In this document: positions 29,351 through 38,299 of the stretch, in pieces | Layout of the letters: the number at the start of each line of letters is the position of its first letter | Numbering within the stretch: position 1 is the first letter of the stretch | NCBI GenBank assembly: GCA_037442205.1 | Contig: JBBIQS010000068.1 | Location: 1 to 46,661 of the forward strand | Source of the DNA: JBBIQS01 sp037442205 | Lineage (GTDB): Bacteria; Myxococcota; Myxococcia; Myxococcales; UBA5297 | Length of the DNA: 46,661 bases | Direction of reading: 5' to 3' | Program-made: the position numbers and the translations under genes | Notes under the pieces: model-generated | Seen by the model: only the letters and a program-made list of their open reading frames with translations | The model's database searches: none | Told to the model about the DNA's origin: nothing

Positions 29351-31708
29351 TCAGCGCGGATTCTCGAGGAGGCCGCCGAAGGTCTGCGCCTCGAAGGTGC
29401 AGCGCTCGGTCCACTCCTCGGCGAAGGCTCGATCCGCCAGGGACGCCGCGTCGGAGGCCAGCGCCTGAGCGGCCTCGCTCGCGGTCGCGCAGTCTCCGGC
29501 CAGGTAGCCCGCCTGCTCGAGGAGCCTCAGGTTCTCCATCTCGAGCTCGGACGGAGCGAGCTTCAGCTCGCGGGCTCGGCGCAACAACCCGATGGCGGCG
29601 AAAGGATCGCCGCGCTGCACCAGCTGTCGTCCGACGAGGTAGCGAGTGAGCGCATCGTCCGGATGGCCGTCGGCGAAAGCCTGCAGCGCCACGACCTCCG
29701 GAAGATCGGCGGAATGGGCGAAGAAGCGGCGCAGGAGGGCGCCCAGGGAGGGATCGTCGAGCCCTTGCAGACGCGCCGCCGCGGCGCGGTCGGTGGCGCG
29801 ATCGCGGTGGAGCGCGAGGACCTCGAGGAAGCTCGAGCGCGCCGCGTCCGACTGCCCCTCCTCCCAGGAGAGATCGCCCAGCTCGAGCAGCACCTGGGCG
29901 CGCGCTCCCGGCGACCCCTGGGAGAGGGCCAGCGCCTTCTCCAACAGCGCCCGCGCCCCGGCGAAGTCGCGCCGCTGGCGCAGCACCTCCGCTTCGTAGC
30001 GGGGGTAGGCGGGATTCTTCTGCTCGATGGCCGAGCAGCGCCGGTAGAGACCGGCGGCCTTCATCGGATCGGCGAGCCTGAGGTGGTCGGCCTGCTCGCG
30101 CAGAGCGGCGACCTCCCGGGCGCAGGGACGCTCGAAGATGCTGCCGGGCTCGAAGCGAACCTGGGCCGCGTGCAGCGCGCGCTCGTCGAGCGGCACGGTG
30201 TCGAGGTGCTGCTCCCACTGGCTGGCGAGAGTCTCCAGCGGCTCGCCATAGGCGGCCTGGAAATCGCCGTGTGGATAGAGGGCGCGCAGCCTGGCCGAAC
30301 CGTACTTGTCGGTGAGGAAGCGCAGGAAGCTGCCGACCAGGGTGTAGGCGCGCGCCGCCGGCTGGCGATAGAACCCGGCCGGGCCGACGATGCCGCGGAT
30401 GTCGGGGGCCAGCTTGAGCTTGCGCATCGCGGCCGCCCACTGATCGACGGTGAGCTCGTCGGCGCGGTTGTCGGCGGCCACCGCCAGCCCTTCCACCAGG
30501 CCGATGTTCACGCCGACGATCCAGCGAGCCGAGACTCGCAGCAGCGGCGAGCCGAAGGCCGAGGCCAGCACGTGGGCCAGCTCATGGCGGGCCACCGGGT
30601 GGGGGAAAGCGGCATCCTCGACGTGGAATTCGAGCCGCCAGGGCTTGGCGTAGTCGGTGCCGGCGGCGCCCACCCGCTGGCGCTTGGACTCGGAGCTCTC
30701 GTGGAACCAGGCGTGGATGAGCCCGGTCGGCGCCGCCCCCAGGAACGAGACCACCTGGGCGTACTTGAGCTCGAGGTCGCGCTCCAGCCGCTTGACGTCG
30801 ATCTCGGGCTTGGAGGCCGGGTAGTGCAGCACGAAGTGGGTGGTCTGCGTGCGGCCGCCCAGGGCGTTCTCGAGCTCGTCGGCGGTGGTCTCGAGGCCCA
30901 GCCGGAAGGCCGACAGCCGGATGCCGAGCACGGCGAGCAATGCCAGGCCGAAGATCGCGAGAGCCCGCGCGCGCGACCCCTGGATCGGCCGGCGTGCGAG
31001 CAAGGTCCCCGAGCCGAGATCGAGAAGGGCGATGCAGGCGGCGAGGATCGCCACCGTCCAGAGCCCGGTCTCCAGTCGATACCAAAGGAGCCGGCCGTCC
31101 ACTGGCAGGGCCTCGTCGTAGAGGGGACCGGGGAAGTAGCCGAGGAAGTGGTTGAGGGCGAAGACCTGCGGCCCGGCCCACAGCGGCCAGAGCGAGGCAC
31201 CGAGCGAGGCCAGCATCAGCAGGCCGTAGCAGAGGCCGGCGACCCAGCCCCTGCGCGTCAGAAATCCCAGTGCCATCCCGGCAGCGGCGGCCAGCAGCGC
31301 CGATGGGACGGGCAGGAAGAAGTAGAAGCCCGCGGACGACCAGGGATCGCAGCGGGTCGAGAGTACGGCGCCGAGGACCGCGGCGAGCAGGGGAGGAACC
31401 AAGGCCGCGAGGCTGAAGCTCGCCGCCGCGGCGAAGGGCAGCGCCACCCCGGCGGCCGCCGAGGGGGCAGTCGGCAGGCTCACTTTCCCAGTGGCGACGG
31501 CGCGCTCGAGGCGGGCAGAGGCGATCCCCGCCCAGCCGCCGAGGACCGCCATGGCGATGGCCAGGGCGGCGCCCAGCTCGTAGCCGGGGACCTCGAACAG
31601 CGGCAGCCGCGTCAGCGCGGCGCCTCCCAGTGCGATCGCCAGCCAGGCGGCGAGCAAGCCTTTCGATCGGGCATGGGCGCGCAGGCGGGCGAGGAGAGAG
31701 CGGGTCAT
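29351..31708 (-). CDS. Membrane-anchored gluzincin (peptidase MA-like) with helical-repeat tail
   Basis: A 785-residue protein. The first 290 residues contain about seven transmembrane helices. A periplasmic metallopeptidase domain follows with the zinc motif H-E-L-A-H (375-379) and a third ligand candidate Glu406 in G-L-V-E-G-L-A, the spacing expected for peptidase MA-like gluzincins. After about residue 540 there is a helical region with TPR-like repeats (A-L-L-E-K-A-L-A-L and Y-L-V-G-R-Q-L-V-Q-R-G-D-P-F-A-A). The likely role is a membrane-bound protease or a non-secreted regulatory peptidase that docks partners through the repeats. The ATG at 31708 begins M-T-R-S-L-L; upstream frame is not convincing. 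It ends 58 bp before the next minus-strand gene and may share its transcript. Confidence 0.8.
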   Translation of the reverse strand: MTRSLLARLRAHARSKGLLAAWLAIALGGAALTRLPLFEVPGYELGAALAIAMAVLGGWAGIASARLERAVATGKVSLPTAPSAAAGVALPFAAAASFSLAALVPPLLAAVLGAVLSTRCDPWSSAGFYFFLPVPSALLAAAAGMALGFLTRRGWVAGLCYGLLMLASLGASLWPLWAGPQVFALNHFLGYFPGPLYDEALPVDGRLLWYRLETGLWTVAILAACIALLDLGSGTLLARRPIQGSRARALAIFGLALLAVLGIRLSAFRLGLETTADELENALGGRTQTTHFVLHYPASKPEIDVKRLERDLELKYAQVVSFLGAAPTGLIHAWFHESSESKRQRVGAAGTDYAKPWRLEFHVEDAAFPHPVARHELAHVLASAFGSPLLRVSARWIVGVNIGLVEGLAVAADNRADELTVDQWAAAMRKLKLAPDIRGIVGPAGFYRQPAARAYTLVGSFLRFLTDKYGSARLRALYPHGDFQAAYGEPLETLASQWEQHLDTVPLDERALHAAQVRFEPGSIFERPCAREVAALREQADHLRLADPMKAAGLYRRCSAIEQKNPAYPRYEAEVLRQRRDFAGARALLEKALALSQGSPGARAQVLLELGDLSWEEGQSDAARSSFLEVLALHRDRATDRAAAARLQGLDDPSLGALLRRFFAHSADLPEVVALQAFADGHPDDALTRYLVGRQLVQRGDPFAAIGLLRRARELKLAPSELEMENLRLLEQAGYLAGDCATASEAAQALASDAASLADRAFAEEWTERCTFEAQTFGGLLENPR

Positions 31709-31773
31709 CGGCAAGTCCGGAATCTTCACCCTGCGGGCGAGTGCGCTTCCACGGAGAAGACAGGCTCGCCGGT

Positions 31774-31804
31774 TTGTGGACCGTCGGGCGGAGCACACTA
31801 TAAT
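31774..31804 (+). promoter_or_regulatory. Promoter with perfect -10 for the PilZ gene
   Basis: A perfect TATAAT stands at 31799-31804 in GC-rich DNA, with TTGTGG at 31774-31779 (19-base spacer) as a weak -35. Transcription would start near 31811, about 40 bases before the GTG start of the PilZ gene. Confidence 0.55.
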
Positions 31805-31851
31805 CGTGGAAATCGCCAACGCTGCGGCGAGGACACCCGGAGGCCGACACC

Positions 31852-32232
31852 GTGACTGAAGAGCAAGGGGCAGAGTCGCGCAACAGCCCCCGGGCGCCCA
31901 TCGAGCTGAAGGTGGAGTACCGCAAGGTCAACAGCTTCTTCGCGGACTACACCAAGAACATCTCCAAGGGCGGGACCTTCATCAAGACCCGCAAGCCGCT
32001 GCCGATCGGCACCCAGTTCCTGTTCAAGCTGACCGTGCCCAACCGCTCAGCGCCCTTCGAGCTGCTGGGCGAGGTGGCCTGGGCCAAGTCCGACGGCGAC
32101 GAGCCGGGGATGGGCATCCGCTTCATCTACTCCACCGACACCCAGCGCTCCGACTTCGAGGGCGTGGTGGAGAAGATGATGGTCGACAGCCTCGGGCCCC
32201 TGCTCAGCGAGAGGCTGCTCGAGAAGAAGTAG
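31852..32232 (+). CDS. PilZ domain c-di-GMP-binding protein
   Basis: A 126-residue stand-alone PilZ domain, cytoplasmic. The c-di-GMP contacts are intact: R-N-S-P-R (R10-x3-R14) and the N-I-S-K-G-G motif near 36-41, followed by the G-M-G-I-R-F strand. It matches the small PilZ proteins that are abundant in myxobacteria, which act in motility and development. The start is GTG with GGAGG upstream, downstream of a perfect TATAAT. Its stop overlaps the convergent membrane protein gene by 29 bases, so the two ends share sequence. The target is unknown. Confidence 0.92.
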   Translation: MTEEQGAESRNSPRAPIELKVEYRKVNSFFADYTKNISKGGTFIKTRKPLPIGTQFLFKLTVPNRSAPFELLGEVAWAKSDGDEPGMGIRFIYSTDTQRSDFEGVVEKMMVDSLGPLLSERLLEKK

Positions 32233-32764
32233 CGCGCCCGGGACCTTTCTTCGTCGGTCCGAGAATCCGGATTTCGAGACCCAACCCGAGCGCCAGCGGC
32301 GCGACGTGAAACAGCCACGCCCCAGGGGTCCCGCGGTTCTCGAATTCCGCCCCGAACTCTCCCCCTCCGAAGGGCATCACCGCCCCGAACGCCCAGGGCA
32401 GGAGCGCCAAGGCCGCGGCGAGCACGAACAGCGCGCACCCGATCCGAATCCAGCGCGCGTCCTTCGCCTCTCCGCGAAGCCTCGCCAGGTGGATGCGGAC
32501 GACGCCGACCCCGATCGCAACCGCTGCCAGTCCGAACAGTGGAGCGAAGGAATAGCGGCTATCCCAGCGAGGGCCCTCGATGGCCATCAGCAGGGCGAGG
32601 AGCGGAACCGCGGTCGTCATCCCGGTGCCGATGGACAACCCGAACCACGACCTCAGCAATGGCGCCCGGTGCTCGGGCTCGAGAAGGAGCATTCCCGCCG
32701 CGACGATGGGCGTCGCCAGGATGCTCGCCAGGAAGATGAGCGAGACCAGGAGCGTGACCAGCAT
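32204..32764 (-). CDS. Hypothetical membrane protein
   Basis: A 186-residue protein with about five transmembrane helices (starting L-V-T-L-L-V-S-L-I-F-L-A, then clusters near 20, 45, 85, 115 and 155). The C-terminus is basic and poor in structure (K-K-G-P-G-R-A-T). I do not recognise a family. The ribosome binding site is weak. It overlaps the PilZ gene by 29 bases tail to tail, which is compatible with both being real. It lies 63 bp downstream of the YyaL-type gene on the same strand. Confidence 0.6.
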   Translation of the reverse strand: MLVTLLVSLIFLASILATPIVAAGMLLLEPEHRAPLLRSWFGLSIGTGMTTAVPLLALLMAIEGPRWDSRYSFAPLFGLAAVAIGVGVVRIHLARLRGEAKDARWIRIGCALFVLAAALALLPWAFGAVMPFGGGEFGAEFENRGTPGAWLFHVAPLALGLGLEIRILGPTKKGPGRATSSRAASR

Positions 32765-32827
32765 CAGCGAATTCCAGCAGATGGCGGCGCCCGCTGGAAG
32801 CGAGCCGGCGTGAGACCGGGAAGCAGA

Positions 32828-34879
32828 TCAACTGGCGGCGCCCGCCAGTTCCCCCAGCTCCAGCGCTCCGGTCCGCGGCGGCTGGCAGGTCTGGTTCCGG
32901 CAGAGGTAGCTCGTCGCCATCCCGTCGAGAGGCGACTTCCCCTCGAGAGTCGGGCGCAGCAGCTGCGGCACCGGCTTATCGGTAGCGCTCCAGGCCACCG
33001 AGAGCGTCGGCGCCCAGCGGCGGTCGAGCTCCTCGAGCGCTCGTCTCACCTGGCTCTCCTCGCCGGCGAGCACCAGCGTGGCGGCGCCGTCGAGCCAGGC
33101 GTCGGCGGCGCACCACAGGTGCCCGAAGCCGAAGGGATTTCCGGTCATCGACGCGCTCAGGTGAGAGAGGTAGTCGCCGACGATCTCCAGATAGCGCGGC
33201 CGCGACAGCAGCCCGGAGAGCGCGACCAACGCGGCGCACAAGGTCGAGGCGCCCGAGGGCCAGGCATTGTCGTGGATGGCGTAGACCGGCACCGCCAGCT
33301 TCTCGCCGCCGCGCGGCGCCGCCAGGAACGCCGATGCCGACGGCTCCCAGAACTGCTCGAGGCCGCGCTCGGTCAGAGTCGCGGCGGCCTCGAGGTAGCG
33401 CGGCTCGAGGGTCGCGCCATAGAGCTCGACCAGCCCCTCGCACAGGTTTCCGTGGTCCTCGAGCATCCCGGCGATCGACGCCTTGCCGCTGCGCCAGCTG
33501 CGGAGCAGCTTCCCGTCCTGCGCCAGGTTGCCGAGGACGAAGTCGGCGGCGCGCGCCGCCAGTTGCGCCCACTCCGGGCGCGCGAAGGCCCGCGAAGCCT
33601 TGGCCAGCGCCCCGATCATCAGCCCATTCCAACCGGCGAGGATCTTGTCGTCCCGCGACGGCCGCGGCCGCTTCTCGCGCGCGGCCATCAGCGCGGCCTT
33701 GCCCCGCTCCAGCTCGGCTTCGATCTGCTCGACCGGAATCCCATGCTCTTCGGCAAGCTCCTCGGCATCGCGGACAATCGAGAGAACCGTCCGCCCGCCC
33801 TCGAAGTTGCCTCCCTCGTCGATTCCCAGGTGCTGGCAGAGCAGCGGCGCGCTCGGCCCGCACACGGCGGCGATCTCCTTCGGCGTCCAGACGAAGAAGC
33901 GCCCCTCCTCGCCCTCGCTGTCGGCGTCCTGGGAGCTGTAGAAGCCGCCCTCGGGCGAGGTCATCTCCCGCTCGAGCCAGGCCACGGTCTGCTCCGCCAC
34001 TCGCCTTTGCTCGGGCCGGCGCGACAACTGGAAGGCCTCGGCGTACAGCCGCAGCAGGAGCGCGTTGTCGTAGAGCATCTTCTCGAAGTGCGGCACCTGC
34101 CAGCCTTCGTCCACCGAGTAGCGATGGAACCCGCCGCCCAGCTGATCGTAGACCCCGCCGCGGGCCATCGCCTCCAAGGTGTGCAGCAGCGGCGGCAGCA
34201 CGTCCTTGGCCCCGCGGCGGTGCGAGCGAAGCATCAGCAGCAGGGTGTCGGGGTTGGGGAACTTGGGGGCGTCACCGAAACCGCCGTGAACGGGGTCGAT
34301 CTCCTGCGCCAGCGCCACGCCGGCAGCGGCCAGATCGACGGCCGAGAGCTCTTTGGGCTGCGGCGCCACCCCGTGCAGCGAGAGCATCCGCAGGCCGCGC
34401 TCCATCTCCTGGGCCGACTCCAGCAACTCCCTCCGCCGGTTCTTCCAGGCGTCGTCCACCGAGAGCAGCACTCGGGGGAAGCCGGGAATCCCCAGCCGAT
34501 CCCGGGGAGGGAAGTAGGTGCCGGCGAAGAACGGCTTGCCGTCCGGGCTCAAGAAGACGGTCAGCGGCCAGCCGCCGCCTTTCCCGGCCAGCAGCGCGCA
34601 GCCCTGGTAGAGCTGGTCCACGTCCGGCCGCTCCTCGCGGTCCACCTTGACGCAGACGAAGCGCTCGTTCATCGCCCGGGCGATGCCGGGATCCTCGAAC
34701 GACTCCTCGGCCATCACGTGGCACCAGTGGCAGGCCGAATAGCCGATCGAGAGCAGCACCGGGCGATCGCTGCGCCGCGCCTCCTCGAAGGCCTCGGGAC
34801 CCCAGGGGTACCAGTCGACCGGGTTGTCGGCATGCTGCAGCAGGTAGGGAGAGGTCTGGGACGCGAGTCGGTTGGCCAT
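32828..34879 (-). CDS. YyaL/DUF255 thioredoxin-domain protein
   Basis: A 683-residue cytoplasmic protein of the YyaL/spermatogenesis-associated 20 family. Residues 1-140 are the DUF255 thioredoxin-like domain: T-S-P-Y-L-L-Q-H-A-D-N-P-V-D-W near the start and the C-H-W-C redox motif at Cys50 and Cys53, then D-R-E-E-R-P-D-V-D. The rest is an alpha/alpha barrel like those of glycoside-processing enzymes (G-G-V-Y-D-Q-L-G-G-G-F-H-R-Y near 250, F-E-K-M-L-Y-D-N-A near 275, N-A-W-P-S-G near 545). Length and order are normal. The family function is not established; a role in protein or sugar processing has been suggested. The ATG follows GAGGGCGAC. Confidence 0.9.
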   Translation of the reverse strand: MANRLASQTSPYLLQHADNPVDWYPWGPEAFEEARRSDRPVLLSIGYSACHWCHVMAEESFEDPGIARAMNERFVCVKVDREERPDVDQLYQGCALLAGKGGGWPLTVFLSPDGKPFFAGTYFPPRDRLGIPGFPRVLLSVDDAWKNRRRELLESAQEMERGLRMLSLHGVAPQPKELSAVDLAAAGVALAQEIDPVHGGFGDAPKFPNPDTLLLMLRSHRRGAKDVLPPLLHTLEAMARGGVYDQLGGGFHRYSVDEGWQVPHFEKMLYDNALLLRLYAEAFQLSRRPEQRRVAEQTVAWLEREMTSPEGGFYSSQDADSEGEEGRFFVWTPKEIAAVCGPSAPLLCQHLGIDEGGNFEGGRTVLSIVRDAEELAEEHGIPVEQIEAELERGKAALMAAREKRPRPSRDDKILAGWNGLMIGALAKASRAFARPEWAQLAARAADFVLGNLAQDGKLLRSWRSGKASIAGMLEDHGNLCEGLVELYGATLEPRYLEAAATLTERGLEQFWEPSASAFLAAPRGGEKLAVPVYAIHDNAWPSGASTLCAALVALSGLLSRPRYLEIVGDYLSHLSASMTGNPFGFGHLWCAADAWLDGAATLVLAGEESQVRRALEELDRRWAPTLSVAWSATDKPVPQLLRPTLEGKSPLDGMATSYLCRNQTCQPPRTGALELGELAGAAS

Positions 34880-34954
34880 GGTCGCCCTCGGCGAAGAAGG
34901 CGAAGTTATGACCGGGCCGGCGCTGCCGCCGCCAGCCAATCGGCTTCCGGCGCG

Positions 34955-36067
34955 CTAGATGGGCAGCCGCGGGCTCAGCGGCGCCAGCGCCTTGAGCGCC
35001 GCTCGCTCGATGGCCTCCCAGTAGAGGTGCAGATACTGCCCGACCATCCGCGTCATGCCGAAGCGCTCGATCGCCCGCTGCCGACACGCCGCCCGGTCGA
35101 ACCGCTCCGGGGCCGCCGGCCCGCGGATCAGCCGCGCCATCTCGTGCTCGTCGTGCGCCAGGAAGCCGGTGAGCCCCTCGTCGACGATCTCCGGCACCGC
35201 GCCGCGGGGAAAGGCCAGCACCGGGCAGCCGCAGAGCATGGCCTCGATCGCCGCCAGACCGAACGGCTCCTCCCAGCCGATGGGGAACAGCAGCGCCCTC
35301 GCCCGGGACAGCAGCTCCACCTTGGCGTGGTGGCCGATCTCGCCCAGGTAGCTCACGTGGGGCTGGCGCAGCCGCGCCTGCACCTTGTCGAGGAAGAACT
35401 CGTGGTCCTGCTCGTGGGGGCGCCCCGCGACGCGGATCCGCAGCCTGGCCAGCCGGGCGACGTCGATGGCCCGGTCCGGCCCTTTGACCTCGCTCAGCCG
35501 CCCCAGGAACGCCAAGTGCTCCGGGTCCACCGCGCCCAGCCGGTAGCGGCCGGCGTCGATGCCGTGGTGCACCACCGCCCCGTGATTGAACGGGCCGCAC
35601 AGCTCCAGCTGCCGGGCGCTGATGCAGGCGTACGTCACCTCGGGATGGCGCGAGTAGAGCCTGCTGAGCTGATCGACCACCTCGTGGTGCAGCGTGTAGA
35701 CCACCGGCTGAGGCAGCAGCGGCGCCAGCGGCAGCAGCTCGGGCAGGTGGGCGTGGATCACGTCGAAAGCGTTCCCGGCCTGCGCCAGCTCGTGGAAGGC
35801 GAACGCCGAGTGGTCGGCATCGACCCAGTGCGCCGGCGGCCAGCTCGGATCCTCGAACAGCGAGCGAACTTCGCAGCGGTGCCGATAACCGCCGCGCGAG
35901 TCGCCTGATGCGAACAGCGTCACCTGCGCCCCCTGCTCCACCAGGCCATCGATCAGCTCGGCGACCACCAACTCGGTGCCTCCGTAGCGCCTGGGGGGGA
36001 TGCGCACCGAGGGCGGGGCGACCATCGCGACCCGCAGGCGGCGCCCCGGCTCCCCGGTCTCTCGCAT
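34955..36067 (-). CDS. GT4 glycosyltransferase
   Basis: A 370-residue glycosyltransferase of GT-B fold, family 4. The acceptor half has R-R-Y-G-G-T-E-L-V-V-A-E-L near 27 and F-D-V-I-H-A-H near 102. The donor half has F-L-G-R-L-S-E-V-K-G near 190 and the nucleotide-sugar motif G-W-E-E-P-F-G-L-A-A-I-E-A with the E-x7-E pair. The length is normal. It transfers a sugar from a nucleotide donor, but neither donor nor acceptor can be named. GGGGGAG precedes the ATG. It lies 75 bp upstream of the YyaL-type gene on the same strand. Confidence 0.9.
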   Translation of the reverse strand: MRETGEPGRRLRVAMVAPPSVRIPPRRYGGTELVVAELIDGLVEQGAQVTLFASGDSRGGYRHRCEVRSLFEDPSWPPAHWVDADHSAFAFHELAQAGNAFDVIHAHLPELLPLAPLLPQPVVYTLHHEVVDQLSRLYSRHPEVTYACISARQLELCGPFNHGAVVHHGIDAGRYRLGAVDPEHLAFLGRLSEVKGPDRAIDVARLARLRIRVAGRPHEQDHEFFLDKVQARLRQPHVSYLGEIGHHAKVELLSRARALLFPIGWEEPFGLAAIEAMLCGCPVLAFPRGAVPEIVDEGLTGFLAHDEHEMARLIRGPAAPERFDRAACRQRAIERFGMTRMVGQYLHLYWEAIERAALKALAPLSPRLPI

Positions 36068-36241
36068 CGCTGGCTCCCCCGCGCCGACGGCGGCCGCACG
36101 CTCGCCAACAAGCTAGCGCCGCGGAGTGAGCCGGCCAGCGGGCCTCGGTGGGATGGCCTCGGCGTGGGAGAGGCGGTGAAGAAAGATCTCGGAGGCGGGG
36201 ATGCTGGGAAGCAGTCGCTCGCTTGCTGGAGCAGCAGCCAC

Positions 36242-36658
36242 TCAGTCGAAGGCTTCCTCGCCTTCCTGGCCGCCGAGGGCCCAGGCTGCGAGGCGCAGGA
36301 AGTCGGTCTCGGTGATGATGCCCACCAGATCCCCGCCGTCGCCCACCACCGGCAGCGAGCCGAACTTGTTCTCGAGCATGAGCCGCGCCGCCAGCGCGGC
36401 GGGCGTCTCCGGGGTCACGGTGAGGACCTCGGGGGTCATCGCCGTGGTCACCGGCCGATCCAGCTCGCCCTCGGAAAGCGAGCGCAGGATGTCCCGGTCC
36501 GAGAGGATGCCGACCACCCGGCCGCCGGAGTCGACCACCGGGATGTGCCGGACCTGCGCCGCCTTCATGCTCATGCTCGCCTGCTCGAGGGTGTCCCGCT
36601 CGTGCAGGTAGAGCAGCGCGGTGCTCATCAGGTCGCCGACCGTCTTGACGCGATACAT
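36242..36658 (-). CDS. CBS-pair protein
   Basis: A 138-residue cytoplasmic protein made of one tandem CBS pair: V-G-D-L-M-S-T at the start, H-I-P-V-V-D-S-G-G-R-V-V-G-I-L-S-D-R-D-I-L in the first copy, then a second copy ending G-S-L-P-V-V-G-D-G-G-D-L-V-G-I-I-T-E-T-D-F-L. Such pairs bind adenosine nucleotides such as AMP, ATP or related ligands. GGAGG lies just before the ATG at 36658; the longer upstream frame is not needed. The partner protein is unknown. Confidence 0.92.
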   Translation of the reverse strand: MYRVKTVGDLMSTALLYLHERDTLEQASMSMKAAQVRHIPVVDSGGRVVGILSDRDILRSLSEGELDRPVTTAMTPEVLTVTPETPAALAARLMLENKFGSLPVVGDGGDLVGIITETDFLRLAAWALGGQEGEEAFD

Positions 36659-36848
36659 CTCGGCCTCCGCTCTGCAGGCCGCCGCGCCCGCCTCGAGCAG
36701 GCGCATTCGCCCGCGCGAGGGCGCCCAGGGGCGCGCGCCGGGCGCGACCACCTCTGCGCCCCCGCGAGGAGAAGTTGTGCTTCGCCCGGCGCCGGCGCCG
36801 AGTGCAGGCCGGGGAGGGCGGGGACGCGGCCCTCCGCGAGGCGCCCTG

Positions 36849-38135
36849 CTAGCTGCGGCGGCGGCGCATGATGAGGGCGAGCGAGGCGAAGGCCGCCAGT
36901 GAGCTCGCGGCCCCGGCGCTGGAGCAGCCGCAGCCGGCGTTCGCCACGCCGCTGCCCGAGCCCTTGCCGCTGCCCGAGCCGCCGTCCGCGCCCGGGTCGA
37001 CGATCAGTCCGCCGCCGTCCTCCTGGCTGGCAAAGGCGTAGCAGTTGCCGCCGAACGCCGAATCGCAGAACGGCGCCGAGGTCGGGCACCGCACTCCCCC
37101 GGTCTTGGTGCCGCAGGGGTCGTCGATGCACCGCCCGGCCTGGCAGATGAGCCGCCGGTCGCATGCCGGAGAGCAGGTGCTGGTGCCCGGATCGGCGACG
37201 CAGGCGCCGTCCTTGCACACCTCGCCGAGGTTGCAGCCGCCGGTGCAGGTGGCGATGCAGTGCCCGCCGCGGCAGGCCTGATCGGCGCCGCACTGCACGC
37301 TGAGGCAGGGGTCGGCGACGCACTTGCCCAGGTTCATGCTGACGCCGCCGAAGGTGACGAAGCTCTGCTGGCAGAGCTGCCCGTCGGGACACGGGTTGGC
37401 GTAGCAGGAGTCGTCGCAGACCTGGCTGCCCATCTCGCCGGCGGCCACCTGGGCGATGGCGTCGAGGGCGGCGTTGAGGCTGGTGGTGTCGGAGGCCACG
37501 TAGTACTTGGTGGCGCCAGTGCGGGCGGTGCCGCCGGCGGTGGCCATGTCGTCGAGCAGGACCGGGTCCACGCCCGAGCCGAAGCCGATGACGAAGGTCT
37601 TCACCCCCTGGGTGAACAGCTGCTGGACCATGGTCTGGGCGTAGAGGCCGGAGTCGCCGTAGCCGCCGCTGCCGCAGGTCGGCTGGCCGTCGGTGATCAG
37701 CACCACGAAGCGCTTGCGCCCGGTGCTGCCGGAAAGCCAGGTCAGAGACTTGGACGCCTGCAGGGTCTCGCCCATGGGAGTGGAGCCGCCGGTGGGCTCG
37801 TAGGTCGCGCCGGCCAGGGCGGAGTTGATGGCGCTCGCGGTGTAGTACTCGCAGGCCACCACGTTCTCACCGACGCTGCACGCGTCGGCGCTGTGGTTGG
37901 GGAAGACCATCAGGCCGAAGCGCATGGTCTGCTGGCGCGGAAGGTTGGGCTTGGCCTGGCCGGAGGTGAAGGTGTTGATGGCCGAGACTGCCGCCGCCCA
38001 GTTGGAGCCGGGGCCGGGGCCCATCGACCCCGAGCGGTCGAGGATGATGTAGACGTTGGGGCAGGGAATCGCCTGGGCGGCGGCACCGGCCAGCAGGACG
38101 ATGGCAAGGGCGGTGATTCGGCAGAGGGCTCGCAT
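36849..38135 (-). CDS. von Willebrand A protein with MYXO-CTERM-type sorting tail
   Basis: A 428-residue exported protein. A signal peptide ends A-Q-A near residue 20. A von Willebrand A domain follows with the MIDAS motif D-R-S-G-S-M near 33-38, the T of G-G-S-T-P and the D of I-T-D-G-Q-P, so metal coordination is likely. A Cys-rich middle with repeated C-x-x-x-C-x-x-G-x-x-C knots follows (about 235-360). The C-terminus has a Gly/Ser linker, G-C-G-C-S-S, a hydrophobic segment and a final R-R-R-R, the MYXO-CTERM pattern that marks proteins for surface display in myxobacteria. This is the best single taxonomic clue in the window. TGGAG lies before the ATG. It is divergent from the propeller lipoprotein. 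Confidence 0.92.
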   Translation of the reverse strand: MRALCRITALAIVLLAGAAAQAIPCPNVYIILDRSGSMGPGPGSNWAAAVSAINTFTSGQAKPNLPRQQTMRFGLMVFPNHSADACSVGENVVACEYYTASAINSALAGATYEPTGGSTPMGETLQASKSLTWLSGSTGRKRFVVLITDGQPTCGSGGYGDSGLYAQTMVQQLFTQGVKTFVIGFGSGVDPVLLDDMATAGGTARTGATKYYVASDTTSLNAALDAIAQVAAGEMGSQVCDDSCYANPCPDGQLCQQSFVTFGGVSMNLGKCVADPCLSVQCGADQACRGGHCIATCTGGCNLGEVCKDGACVADPGTSTCSPACDRRLICQAGRCIDDPCGTKTGGVRCPTSAPFCDSAFGGNCYAFASQEDGGGLIVDPGADGGSGSGKGSGSGVANAGCGCSSAGAASSLAAFASLALIMRRRRS

Positions 38136-38241
38136 GCGGTCTCCAGTGTCGGGGAGGGCAGGATAGTCCGAGGCTGGTAGGCCTTGCCAGGGGCTCCAAG
38201 AGATTTTGGCGGCGGGGCTGATCCGGCGGCGGCGCAATCCT

Positions 38242-38271
38242 TTGCCTGGGGGCGGCCGGGCCCCCTACACT
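38242..38271 (+). promoter_or_regulatory. Candidate promoter for the propeller lipoprotein
   Basis: TTGCCT at 38242-38247 and TACACT at 38266-38271, separated by 18 bases, each match four of six consensus positions and sit 28 bases before the ATG in the 164-bp divergent region shared with the von Willebrand A gene. Confidence 0.35.
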
Positions 38272-38299
38272 TGCCGTCTTCCCTGGCTGCGGAGGCGAC

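Noticed and set aside
32306..35908. A 1200-residue plus-strand frame
   Set aside because: It runs antisense through three good minus-strand genes, with no ribosome site or domain.
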